A program made the translations under genes and the position numbers. This document shows positions 1 to 7,396 of a DNA stretch of 15,013 nt, piece by piece (the first letter of the stretch is position 1; each line of letters opens with the position of its first letter). Source of the stretch: JAUVIB01 sp964424545 (GTDB lineage Bacteria > Calditrichota > Calditrichia > Calditrichales > Calditrichaceae); NCBI GenBank assembly GCA_964424545.1, contig CAYRJN010000093.1:1-15013 (forward strand), given 5' to 3'. The notes under the pieces are model-generated. The model worked only from the letters and a program-made list of their open reading frames with translations. It did not search any database and was not told the DNA's origin.

Positions 1-704
1 TTCCTTTCTTTTTTGTTCTTTTTTTTTCTTTTTACACAAAATTACGGACTTAATCTTTCACATTTTGTACGATTAAATAGAAACGCTTTAGATAATACTA
101 GCGCTTGCATAGAAAAATTATTGTTTTTTTTAAGAGAGCGGCAGGCGACCGACATAAAAAACATCATGATATAAGCGCTATTGTCATTTCAATACCAACG
201 TTTTGAGAGGAAATCTTAATTCTATAATATTCCAAAAAAAGAACTACTTCTGAACTGTTTTGCCTTTTATATTTCTCACCCGCTTAAGTGGATTCAAAAT
301 GACAAAGAGATAGGATTTAGAGGGAAATGGGAAAACTCGCACAATATTATCATATAGAGTGAAATTTTGGCTATCCGGGATAAAATGGAAAAATTTTAAA
401 TATTTACTATTCCCCAAAAGCAGACGATTTTAGATCGGTTTTGCCTTTAAGATTTCTTTCTGAAAAATCGGGCAAGTAACAAACTAAGTTGTTATATCTC
501 TGTTTTTTCGATGAAATACTCTAAAAGGCCTCCACCTCATACTTCCCTTTATCCTCTAAATATGAATTTTGTTTATCGTCATATTGTAAAACAGCTTACA
601 ATTAAATTTTCATAGCATATATTTAAAATCTAAAGGAAAATAAAGTTACCTGATTATAACCATAAGGCGCTAAAAGCAGAATACAAGAGGGAATCGCCCA
701 TTTT
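1..704. other. AT-rich gene-free spacer
   Basis: No convincing gene, RNA gene or terminator is visible on either strand; reading frames are broken by frequent stops. The left end is a pyrimidine-rich, T-rich tract (1-33). Two segments, about 229-278 and 409-459, look like an imperfect direct repeat about 180 bases apart; both contain a TATTCC start, an A-rich stretch and a shared GTTTTGCCTTT core. This is downstream of deoC, so it may hold its 3' end, but I see no clear intrinsic terminator. Confidence 0.6.
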
Positions 705-1553
705 TTAATAGGAGAGTTTTAATTCATTTCTTTTGCCATTACCAACTATTGATACGCTGGCGCTGGCGCCGATTCTTGTGGCGCCCGCTTCCACCATTTT
801 ACAGGCGTCTTCATAAGTTCGCACCCCGCCGCTTGCTTTTACGCCCATAGTTATACCCACGGTTTTTCGCATTAAGGCCACGTCTTTAACCGTAGCGCCC
901 GCTTTACTGAATCCTGTTGACGTTTTGACAAAATGCGCCCCGGCATCCTTGGCGATCAGACACGCTTTCTCTTTTTCTTCGTCACTCAACAAACAGGTTT
1001 CCAAAATGACCTTTACCGTACGTCTGCCGGCCGCCCGCACAACGCCGCGAATATCTCGTTCTACCAAAGTATAATCCCCCGATTTCAGGGCGCCGATATT
1101 GATAACCATATCCACTTCATCGGCGCATGCGGCTACGGCGCTGCGCGCCTCGGCCGCTTTCGTCTCGGGAAACGTGGCGCCGAGCGGAAAACCGATTACC
1201 GTACAAACTTTTACCAGCGTACCGCGCAATAATTTTTGCGCCAGACTTACCCACGTCGGATTGATACAAACGGAAGCAAATTTATATTCTTTTGCTTCAT
1301 TGCATATTTGTGTTATTTCATCCTTCACGGCGTCGGGTTTTAAAAGAGTATGATCGATCCAATGCGCCAGTTCGTATTTTGGGGGACAACTCGGCGCCAT
1401 CACGCCGATACGACTGGCCCCGAATTCAATTAACTCGTTTCCGCGCTCATAAGAAAAGGGTTCGCATCGGTCGCCACAATCCGTTTTCAAATTGCTTTCC
1501 GCAACTACCTGTGAAATGATTTTTTCAATGGTTTCCGCCGAGATACTGGACAT
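705..1553 (-). CDS. deoC: Deoxyribose-phosphate aldolase with N-terminal extension
   Basis: Class I aldolase that reversibly splits 2-deoxyribose 5-phosphate into acetaldehyde and glyceraldehyde 3-phosphate, used in deoxynucleoside breakdown. The 282-residue protein has the TIM-barrel family signatures: IDHTLLKPDA (about 66-75), EVDMVINIGALKSGDY with Asp148, AHFVKTSTGFS with Schiff-base Lys210, and GVKASGGVRT with Lys239, which match the catalytic Asp and two Lys residues of E. coli DeoC. The ATG at 1553 is chosen over a TTG at 1592 because GGAG lies seven bases upstream of it. Ahead of the barrel is an extension of about 60 residues: an amphipathic helix (about 3-19: I4, I9, I12, I13, V16, V17), a Cys26/Cys30 pair, and a segment (LIEFGASRIG) that resembles extensions in other long DeoC proteins. 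It lies 86 bases downstream of the phosphohexomutase gene and is probably co-transcribed at least in part. Function is secure; the role of the extension is inferred. Confidence 0.95.
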   Translation of the reverse strand: MSSISAETIEKIISQVVAESNLKTDCGDRCEPFSYERGNELIEFGASRIGVMAPSCPPKYELAHWIDHTLLKPDAVKDEITQICNEAKEYKFASVCINPTWVSLAQKLLRGTLVKVCTVIGFPLGATFPETKAAEARSAVAACADEVDMVINIGALKSGDYTLVERDIRGVVRAAGRRTVKVILETCLLSDEEKEKACLIAKDAGAHFVKTSTGFSKAGATVKDVALMRKTVGITMGVKASGGVRTYEDACKMVEAGATRIGASASVSIVGNGKRNELKLSY

Positions 1554-1560
1554 CTTTGTT

Positions 1561-1564
1561 CTCC
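1561..1564 (-). promoter_or_regulatory. Ribosome binding site deciding the deoC start
   Basis: GGAG on the minus strand sits seven bases before the ATG at 1553. The longer reading frame from the TTG at 1592 would place this site inside the coding sequence and has no comparable site of its own. Confidence 0.65.
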
Positions 1565-1590
1565 AAATGGATTGATAATTTTTTCTTGAC

Positions 1591-1624
1591 AAAAAGATGC
1601 GTCTTTTTTCGTTCTAAAGGACGC
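1591..1624 (-). terminator. Possible weak terminator or attenuator between glmM and deoC
   Basis: On the minus strand GCGTC (1624-1620) can pair with GACGC (1603-1599), with a few extra T-A pairs inside the loop, followed by ATCTTTTT (1598-1591). The stem is short, so it could reduce rather than stop transcription from the upstream gene into deoC. Confidence 0.35.
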
Positions 1625-1639
1625 GAATAACTTTCCGCT

Positions 1640-2992
1640 CTATTTTATGGACAAGGCCTCTTTACCGAAACGTTCCGCCAAATCCTGCGCCTCCTTCTCC
1701 GTCGGCGCCTCGCTGATTATTCTTAATATCGGCTCCGTATTGGATTTTCGTAAATGCACCCAGCTTTGTTCAAAATCGATTTTGACGCCGTCTAAAAGGT
1801 TGATCTCTTCATCTTTGTATTTTTCCGCTAATTTCATCAAAATCAAATCGGGATCAATGCCTTCGATATTGACCTTATTCTTAACCATTACATATTGCGG
1901 CAGTGATTTTTTCAACTCATCGATTGTGCCCCCAAATTCCAATAACGCCTGTAAGGTCAGAGCAACCGCTACCGGAGCGTCGCGTCCCGTATGCACTTCC
2001 GGCAAGATAACGCCGCCGTTTCCTTCGCCGCCGATTAGCGCGTCAATCTCTTTCATTTTGTCGGCTACGTTTATTTCTCCCACCTTGGAACGCACGACCA
2101 TACAGTTATAGTATTTAGCGATATCTTCCGATGCCCTTGAAGTGGACATATTAATCGCCATCCTACCCATTTTTTTAGAGAAAATTAATTTAACGGCAAT
2201 AGGCAATGTGTATTCTTCGCCGATGGGATTACCGTTATTATCCACAATAGCGCAGCGGTCTACATCGGGATCGACGGCAAAACCGATATCCGCTCCGTTT
2301 TTACGGATAGCCTCGCCGAGCTGTATTAAATTTTCCGGAAGCGGCTCCGGTGTATGCGCAAAGATACCGTTCATTTCGCTGTTTAAGGCGACAACCTCGC
2401 AACCCAATTCCTTTAGAAGCGCGGGGATAATCTCGCCTCCGGCGCCGTTTACCGTATCTACGGCAACTTTAAAACGCCGTTTACGCAAGGCTGCGACATC
2501 AAGATAGGAAATATTCAAAACTGCCTCAATATGGCGCTTTACCGCTTCATTATCCTCTACCTCTTTACCGAGTTCTTTCCAGCTTACAAGATTGGTCTCT
2601 TTATTATCGCGCAGCTTAAACACCGTCTCAGCCCTATCGGGGCTTAAAAATCTGCCGTCGCCGTCTATAAATTTTAAACCGTTCCATTGAATCGGATTAT
2701 GGCTGGCCGTAATGGCAATGCCGCCCGCCGCCTGATGATAGTCAACGGCCATCTGCACCGTAGGCGTGGGCACGATGCCGATATCCACAACATCGCAGCC
2801 GTTAGCCGACAACACGCCTTTAACAAGATGGGCGACAAAGGGCCCCGATACGCGGGAATCGCGTCCGACAACCACTTTCCCGCCTTTTAAAAACAGAGCG
2901 AATGCCGCTGTGAAATCACCTATTGTTTCTGGCGTCAACGTGCTACCTATTTCGCCGCGGATGCCCGATACGGAAACCATTAAATGAGCCAA
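1640..2992 (-). CDS. glmM: Phosphohexomutase, archaeal-type phosphoglucosamine mutase
   Basis: Member of the alpha-D-phosphohexomutase superfamily, cytoplasmic, moving a phosphate between C6 and C1 of a hexose; most likely glucosamine 6-phosphate to glucosamine 1-phosphate for UDP-GlcNAc synthesis. All four active-site motifs are visible: the phosphoserine loop ITASHNP (Ser97), the metal-binding DPDVDR, the sugar-binding GGEGNGG, and the phosphate-binding RKSNTEP near the C-terminus. Length (450 residues) is normal. The last two motifs differ from usual bacterial GlmM (GEQSGH, RPSGTEP) and resemble the archaeal GlmM and phosphomannomutase/phosphoglucomutase branch, so substrate choice is not settled by sequence; phosphomannomutase or phosphoglucomutase is the alternative. 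The TTG at 2992 is chosen because a perfect AAGGAGG lies five bases upstream; the in-frame ATG at 2980 is too far from it, and a TTG at 3010 would put the site inside the gene. comEC ends 126 bases upstream. Confidence 0.9.
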   Translation of the reverse strand: MAHLMVSVSGIRGEIGSTLTPETIGDFTAAFALFLKGGKVVVGRDSRVSGPFVAHLVKGVLSANGCDVVDIGIVPTPTVQMAVDYHQAAGGIAITASHNPIQWNGLKFIDGDGRFLSPDRAETVFKLRDNKETNLVSWKELGKEVEDNEAVKRHIEAVLNISYLDVAALRKRRFKVAVDTVNGAGGEIIPALLKELGCEVVALNSEMNGIFAHTPEPLPENLIQLGEAIRKNGADIGFAVDPDVDRCAIVDNNGNPIGEEYTLPIAVKLIFSKKMGRMAINMSTSRASEDIAKYYNCMVVRSKVGEINVADKMKEIDALIGGEGNGGVILPEVHTGRDAPVAVALTLQALLEFGGTIDELKKSLPQYVMVKNKVNIEGIDPDLILMKLAEKYKDEEINLLDGVKIDFEQSWVHLRKSNTEPILRIISEAPTEKEAQDLAERFGKEALSIK

Positions 2993-2997
2993 TTTAC

Positions 2998-3004
2998 CCT
3001 CCTT
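2998..3004 (-). promoter_or_regulatory. Strong Shine-Dalgarno site setting a TTG start for glmM
   Basis: AAGGAGG on the minus strand, five bases before a TTG codon at 2992. This placement selects the non-ATG start over the ATG twelve bases further in. Confidence 0.75.
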
Positions 3005-3086
3005 ATTCAATAAATAATGTTAACAATAATTTAATCCGTTCATAAAATACAAGCAAAGATTTTTTATTCTTAAATTACAAAGAGAA

Positions 3087-3092
3087 ATTATA
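3087..3092 (-). promoter_or_regulatory. Candidate -10 element for glmM-deoC
   Basis: A perfect TATAAT on the minus strand in the 126-base gap between comEC and glmM, about 95 bases before the TTG start. No good TTGACA-like -35 box is present at the normal distance, so this is weak evidence. Confidence 0.25.
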
Positions 3093-3118
3093 GGTATTAT
3101 CGGCCGGTAAAAATCCGC

Positions 3119-5530
3119 CTATTTCCTCCAATTAAACAAACGGAGCGATTCACCGTCGCTTTCAAAAACAAGCGCGCCGAAAAGATCGGTACGCAACGGA
3201 CGAGCATTGTTCTCACGCAATCGTACAATCGTTTTACGGTTGGGATGATGGAATTTATTCCCCTTTCCCACCGAAACGATCGAATATTGCGGATGAACCC
3301 ATTGCAGAAAAGGCAGAGATGTGGATGTTTTGCTGCCGTGATGAGCGACTTTTAACACATTGCTTTGCAAAAAAGATTGATAGGTTACCAACTCTGGCTC
3401 CGCATTTCGTTCCAAATCGCCGGTAAAAAGGAACGAAGTTTTTCCGTAACAAATTTTGAGCACAAGCGAACTGTTATTAACTTCATTGCCCGAATAACTG
3501 CGCGCTTTAAGATAAAGCGAGTCGGGATGAAGAATATAAATTCGTGTATCATCGCCGCCGTTCAATTTTTCTCCCCGACCCGTAAAAACAACGGGTACGC
3601 CCTTTTGAACCGCTGCATTCAACAAACGCTTGTACAATTTGGTTTTTGCCGCATATCCGCTTAAAACAAGGCTATCCACATCCATATTTTGCAATATCGA
3701 TATTAAACCGCCGATATGATCGCTATGAGAATGACTGCCAATGAGATATTTAATATGATGAATACCGTAATAACGCAATACGGGTAGCACGAAACGTCTT
3801 CCGGCGTCTTTTTTAAACTGTCGCATGCCGCCGTCAATAACCATCGCGGTGCCGTTCGGCAAGGTTACGATTGCCGCATCGCCTTGTCCTACGTCCACGT
3901 AAGTGACTTTTAATTTAGTGCGGCCAAAAACGTTCATATCCCTCATAAACAGATATCCGAACAATGTTATAAAAACGATTAAATATGGCCTATTGCTCTT
4001 TTTCGCAACATTGAAAACCAGCAAAATCAATATACTTAAAATGGTAATCGTTAATAGAGAGGGATGAGATGTATAAATTTGGATAAAAGATAAGTGCGAC
4101 ATTTTTTGAATCAAGTAAACAATCAAAAGCATCAATTGATTGATGATATAAGCCAGACCCGCCGCGCCGGGCAACGTAAAAAGCGCCAATAACAAAAATA
4201 TAAAAGTCAATCCGAGAAATAGAGTAAAAAGCGGTATGATAAAAAGATTGGCCAAAACGGCGCCTATTTGAAATGTCCCGAAATAATACCAGGTTAATGG
4301 CGCAATCCCCGCAACGGCGCATAAAGAAACCAGCAAAGGCTGCCTAAACCAAGTATTAAAACGTATTTTCCACTTTTTCCTATCCGATCTAAAAGTCCAA
4401 AAAGCGGCAAGACGGGGATATCCGTATAAAATGGAAAAAACCGAAATGAAGGAAAACTGAAACCCCATAGAGAACAATTGGCGAGGATCGACGAGTAAAA
4501 TTAATAATCCCGCCGCGGCAAGAATATTTACGGAATGGGTCTTACGCTGTAAAAACTGAGCGCCGAAATAAAAAGCAGCCATTAAAGTCGCCCGCACTAC
4601 CGACGCCCTAAAATCAACCAAAGCCATGTAAAAAACAAGTAAAACTATGGAAAAAAGTACCCTTTTGTTGTAAGACAATCCCGCAATAGAAAACAAAAAG
4701 AGAAAAATAGCGAGAATAATACCCACATGCAATCCCGAAATAGCCAATACATGTATAACGCCGGTCCTTTGAAAATCATTCAAGATAGTTTTATCAATAT
4801 CCTGTTTTTCGCCGAGAAGAACGGCTTTCATAATGCCGTTTGCCGGATCCGAGACATAGCGTTCTATTAGCGAAAGAATTTTCCTGCGAACAGGCGCGAG
4901 CAAATAGCGTTTAAAAACATTTCCCTTAAAGCCTAAAACCGATAGTTTTGACGGCAAATAGGCTTGATAATATACATTTTTCATTTGTAAATAGCGGCGA
5001 TAATTAAATTCGCCGGGATTACGCGGCAGAGCCGGTAATGAAATCGGCAAAAGCGCTTCAATCTCTTCACCATAACTTAACCTGTCGCGATATTTTCCCT
5101 GCAATAGCAGCAGTCTACCTTCCGCCCTTTCAAACACGGAATCTTTTTTTATCATTTCACAATTAAACAAATATCGATTTTTCCCATCCCGACGATAATG
5201 CGTCTCGCTTATCCTGCCCCTCGCTACAACAGATTGTCCTTCAATCTTTTTATTGATTAAATTTTCGGTTTCAAAGAAAAGCATAGTAAAAACAATGCGC
5301 CCCATAGCGCCTACAAAGATAAACAGCAGCGCAGCATAGATAAAAACGGTTTTTTTAACAACATATAAAACAAGCGCGGTTATAAACAAGACCATAAGCG
5401 ATACCGAGACGCCGATTATATTGATTCGCGTCAAAAAGAGATAACCGACGCTTATGCCAGCGCCATAGGCAATAAAAAGCCACAAAGCTGGATATTTACG
5501 ATAATTTTGCAATAGTCTGACGCTGTTCAT
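3119..5530 (-). CDS. comEC: ComEC/Rec2 DNA-uptake channel protein
   Basis: Inner-membrane channel that carries single-stranded DNA into the cytoplasm during natural transformation. The 803-residue protein has the full three-part architecture. An N-terminal membrane segment plus soluble DUF4131/OB-like region covers about 10-195. The polytopic competence domain covers about 220-525 and holds HVLAISGLHVG (260-270) and a DFRASVVRA segment (306-314) typical of the family. The C-terminal metallo-beta-lactamase domain (about 540-803) has YVDVGQGDA, the metal motif HSHSDH (600-605), LFTGDLE and KVAHHGSKTS, so the nuclease-like site appears intact, unlike forms that lack the domain. It starts one base after the stop of the upstream MBL-fold gene, implying translational coupling. 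Pilus and ComEA-type partners are not in this window, so competence itself is inferred. Confidence 0.95.
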   Translation of the reverse strand: MNSVRLLQNYRKYPALWLFIAYGAGISVGYLFLTRINIIGVSVSLMVLFITALVLYVVKKTVFIYAALLFIFVGAMGRIVFTMLFFETENLINKKIEGQSVVARGRISETHYRRDGKNRYLFNCEMIKKDSVFERAEGRLLLLQGKYRDRLSYGEEIEALLPISLPALPRNPGEFNYRRYLQMKNVYYQAYLPSKLSVLGFKGNVFKRYLLAPVRRKILSLIERYVSDPANGIMKAVLLGEKQDIDKTILNDFQRTGVIHVLAISGLHVGIILAIFLFLFSIAGLSYNKRVLFSIVLLVFYMALVDFRASVVRATLMAAFYFGAQFLQRKTHSVNILAAAGLLILLVDPRQLFSMGFQFSFISVFSILYGYPRLAAFWTFRSDRKKWKIRFNTWFRQPLLVSLCAVAGIAPLTWYYFGTFQIGAVLANLFIIPLFTLFLGLTFIFLLLALFTLPGAAGLAYIINQLMLLIVYLIQKMSHLSFIQIYTSHPSLLTITILSILILLVFNVAKKSNRPYLIVFITLFGYLFMRDMNVFGRTKLKVTYVDVGQGDAAIVTLPNGTAMVIDGGMRQFKKDAGRRFVLPVLRYYGIHHIKYLIGSHSHSDHIGGLISILQNMDVDSLVLSGYAAKTKLYKRLLNAAVQKGVPVVFTGRGEKLNGGDDTRIYILHPDSLYLKARSYSGNEVNNSSLVLKICYGKTSFLFTGDLERNAEPELVTYQSFLQSNVLKVAHHGSKTSTSLPFLQWVHPQYSIVSVGKGNKFHHPNRKTIVRLRENNARPLRTDLFGALVFESDGESLRLFNWRK

Positions 5531-5531
5531 T

Positions 5532-6272
5532 TCACCATTCTATCTCTAAAAAATCTTCGGCAATTATTATTTCACCCGCAAAATATTTTGCTATTTTGTT
5601 TTTAAGATCGTCCGTATCGTTTTGCGGATAGATATGACTGACGATTAACTTCTTTACGGTAGCTTCCGCCGCCAATATGCCCGTAGTCGAAGGTGTGAGA
5701 TGTCCTTCCGCTTGCACACCGTCCGGCAGGGAACATTCCACGATAGCCGTATGCGCTTCGGCGGCAATGGGAATCAGCTCCCTATTAAAAGCGGTATCGG
5801 AACTGTAAAATAATATTTGCTCGCCTTTAAAAAGCAAAGACAGACTGTTTTCCGTATGGCCGTTTAATTTGGCTTGTACCGTTAATCCGGAAAAAACGAA
5901 TTCTCTGTTATCCATTTCAATTAAGGACGGTAAATAGTCGTTTAGCCATTTCCCTTGAAAAAGCGCCTGCCCGGCAAACCACACCTTTAAACCTTGCGGG
6001 CCGAATATCTTTAATTGCCGGTTGCTCCCTCGTTGCAGCAGATGGCGCCGTAATAAAAAGGGTAGCAGGTCGCTGCAGTGATCGGCATGAAAATGGGATA
6101 TGAAAATTGCTTTTATTGTCAACGGATCAATAGACGCCGTTATCATCTGTTTCAATATGCCGGAACCGATATCTATCAGAAAATTAACGCCGTTATTTTG
6201 TAAAATATATCCGGCTTGATTTCTATTTTCAGGCGATAAAATCGTACCGGAACCGAGAATTTTTATTTTCAT
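5532..6272 (-). CDS. MBL-fold metal-dependent hydrolase, RNase Z-like
   Basis: Cytoplasmic metallo-beta-lactamase-fold hydrolase of 246 residues. The two-zinc site is complete: HFHADH (His60, His62, Asp64, His65), His139 in NGHT, Asp159 in SSDT, His213 in VSHIYP, plus a conserved GHLTPS motif (His191) as in the RNase Z/ElaC group. It is shorter than ElaC-type RNase Z (about 300 residues) and I see no flexible exosite arm for tRNA, so tRNA 3' processing is not assured; a phosphodiesterase of the PhnP or related type is equally possible. The ATG at 6272 has only a weak ribosome site. comEC follows after one base on the same strand, so the two MBL-domain proteins are likely made together; whether that reflects a joint role in nucleic-acid handling is speculation. 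Confidence 0.85.
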   Translation of the reverse strand: MKIKILGSGTILSPENRNQAGYILQNNGVNFLIDIGSGILKQMITASIDPLTIKAIFISHFHADHCSDLLPFLLRRHLLQRGSNRQLKIFGPQGLKVWFAGQALFQGKWLNDYLPSLIEMDNREFVFSGLTVQAKLNGHTENSLSLLFKGEQILFYSSDTAFNRELIPIAAEAHTAIVECSLPDGVQAEGHLTPSTTGILAAEATVKKLIVSHIYPQNDTDDLKNKIAKYFAGEIIIAEDFLEIEW

Positions 6273-6352
6273 TTCACTTTTCCGATTTTTTTATTAAATT
6301 TTGTACTAAATATACCGATAATATGAAATAAATGGAACTGTAAATTTAAAAA

Positions 6353-6360
6353 AAGGAGGG
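6353..6360 (+). promoter_or_regulatory. Strong Shine-Dalgarno site of the TPR lipoprotein
   Basis: AAGGAGGG four bases before the ATG at 6365. The 92-base gap 6273-6364 between the divergent genes must contain promoters for both directions; a TTGTAC (6301-6306) with TATGAA (6323-6328) at 16-base spacing is a possible plus-strand promoter but matches the consensus only partly. Confidence 0.6.
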
Positions 6361-6364
6361 TATC

Positions 6365-7360
6365 ATGCGTTACTTAACAAAAATTTTTCTATTCTTAACG
6401 CCGATTGTTTTTTTAATAAGCTGCGGAGGCAATCCGATTGAAGAAGGCGATAAAGCTTTTGCCAAGGGAAAGTACCCCGACGCTATCCTAAAATATCAGG
6501 AAGCTTTAAAAGAAAAGCCCAATGATATCGCCTTAAAAGAGAAACTGGCCATCAGCTACATGTATAAGGGACTTGACCTATATAAAAGGAGAAAAAACAT
6601 CAAAGCTTTCGAAGGCAACTATAATCGCGCTTTGGAAAATCTCGATGAAGATATCTCTACACCTGAATTGAAAAAGGATTACAGTAAAATTTTATACGAG
6701 CTGGGTAAAGCTTTTAACGCAAGCAACCCTGAAAACGAAATACAAAAAAAAGAATATCTTGATAAAACGCTCTCTTACCTCGAACAGGCCATCGAATTCG
6801 ATGAAAGCAATCAGAAAGCAAAAGATTTATTAGCTCAGGTACAGAGCGACAATTTTCAACAAATGTTCGATAGAGGTGTTTCCTATTACAACAGCGCAAA
6901 AAAGAGTAAAAACGATGAAGATTATCTCGTGGCGGAATATTATTTGGCCAAGGCCGTATCCTTCAATCCGGATGATCAGGAAGCGGCCAAATATTTGAAA
7001 TTAGCCCGTAAAAAAGCCATGAAAGTTTTTGATTTCGACACGGTTTTCCCCATGGCTATTGCAGGCTATATGCAAAAGGGAAAATTTACCATGTTTGACT
7101 TTACCATCGTTAATAATACAATGGAAAGTGTAACGATTAAACCGGAAAATTTTACTTTAACGGATAAAGAGGGCAACGAATACAAGTTTGATCCGGAGCA
7201 AACCGATAAACTCGAAGGCGGTCTGGTGAAAGGAGCTCAGCTAAAAGCAAAAAAACAACTCGACGTCAGACTGGCATTCCCCGCACCCAAAGGCACGGCG
7301 CTGGATTATCTCGCTTATGACGACGGCGATGGCAATATTGTAAAAAAATACTTACCGTAA
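6365..7360 (+). CDS. TPR-repeat lipoprotein with C-terminal beta domain
   Basis: Predicted lipoprotein of 331 residues. A type II signal peptide ends in the lipobox LISC (Cys20), followed by Gly-Gly, so it is anchored to the inner or outer membrane and faces the periplasm. Residues about 23-215 are helical and TPR-like: repeated units such as EEGDKAFAKGKYPDAILKYQ and later tandem segments ending in FNPDDQEAAKYL, suited to protein-protein contacts. Residues about 235-331 form a separate beta-rich domain (MFDFTIVNNTMESVTIKPEN onward, then TDKEGNEYKF) resembling the DUF4352 immunoglobulin-like fold often found in lipoproteins. It is the only plus-strand gene here and stands alone, with a strong ribosome site and its own terminator. 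Specific function unknown. Confidence 0.85.
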   Translation: MRYLTKIFLFLTPIVFLISCGGNPIEEGDKAFAKGKYPDAILKYQEALKEKPNDIALKEKLAISYMYKGLDLYKRRKNIKAFEGNYNRALENLDEDISTPELKKDYSKILYELGKAFNASNPENEIQKKEYLDKTLSYLEQAIEFDESNQKAKDLLAQVQSDNFQQMFDRGVSYYNSAKKSKNDEDYLVAEYYLAKAVSFNPDDQEAAKYLKLARKKAMKVFDFDTVFPMAIAGYMQKGKFTMFDFTIVNNTMESVTIKPENFTLTDKEGNEYKFDPEQTDKLEGGLVKGAQLKAKKQLDVRLAFPAPKGTALDYLAYDDGDGNIVKKYLP

Positions 7361-7366
7361 AACAAT

Positions 7367-7396
7367 AAAAAAAGCGCCTATACAGGCGCTTTTTTT
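7367..7396. terminator. Bidirectional intrinsic terminator
   Basis: Perfect 7-bp stem AGCGCCT (7373-7379) and AGGCGCT (7384-7390) with a four-base loop, flanked by A6 on the left and T6 on the right, so it can end transcription in both directions. It lies between the convergent TPR lipoprotein gene and the HD-GYP gene; the T tract overlaps the first bases of the HD-GYP stop codon. Confidence 0.9.

Noticed and set aside
933..1232. Plus-strand open frames opposite deoC, glmM, comEC and the FecR gene
   Set aside because: They are antisense to well-supported genes, have no family features and follow from the codon use of the true strand.
1554..1592. Longer DeoC start at a TTG (1592)
   Set aside because: No ribosome site for it, while GGAG is properly placed for the ATG at 1553.
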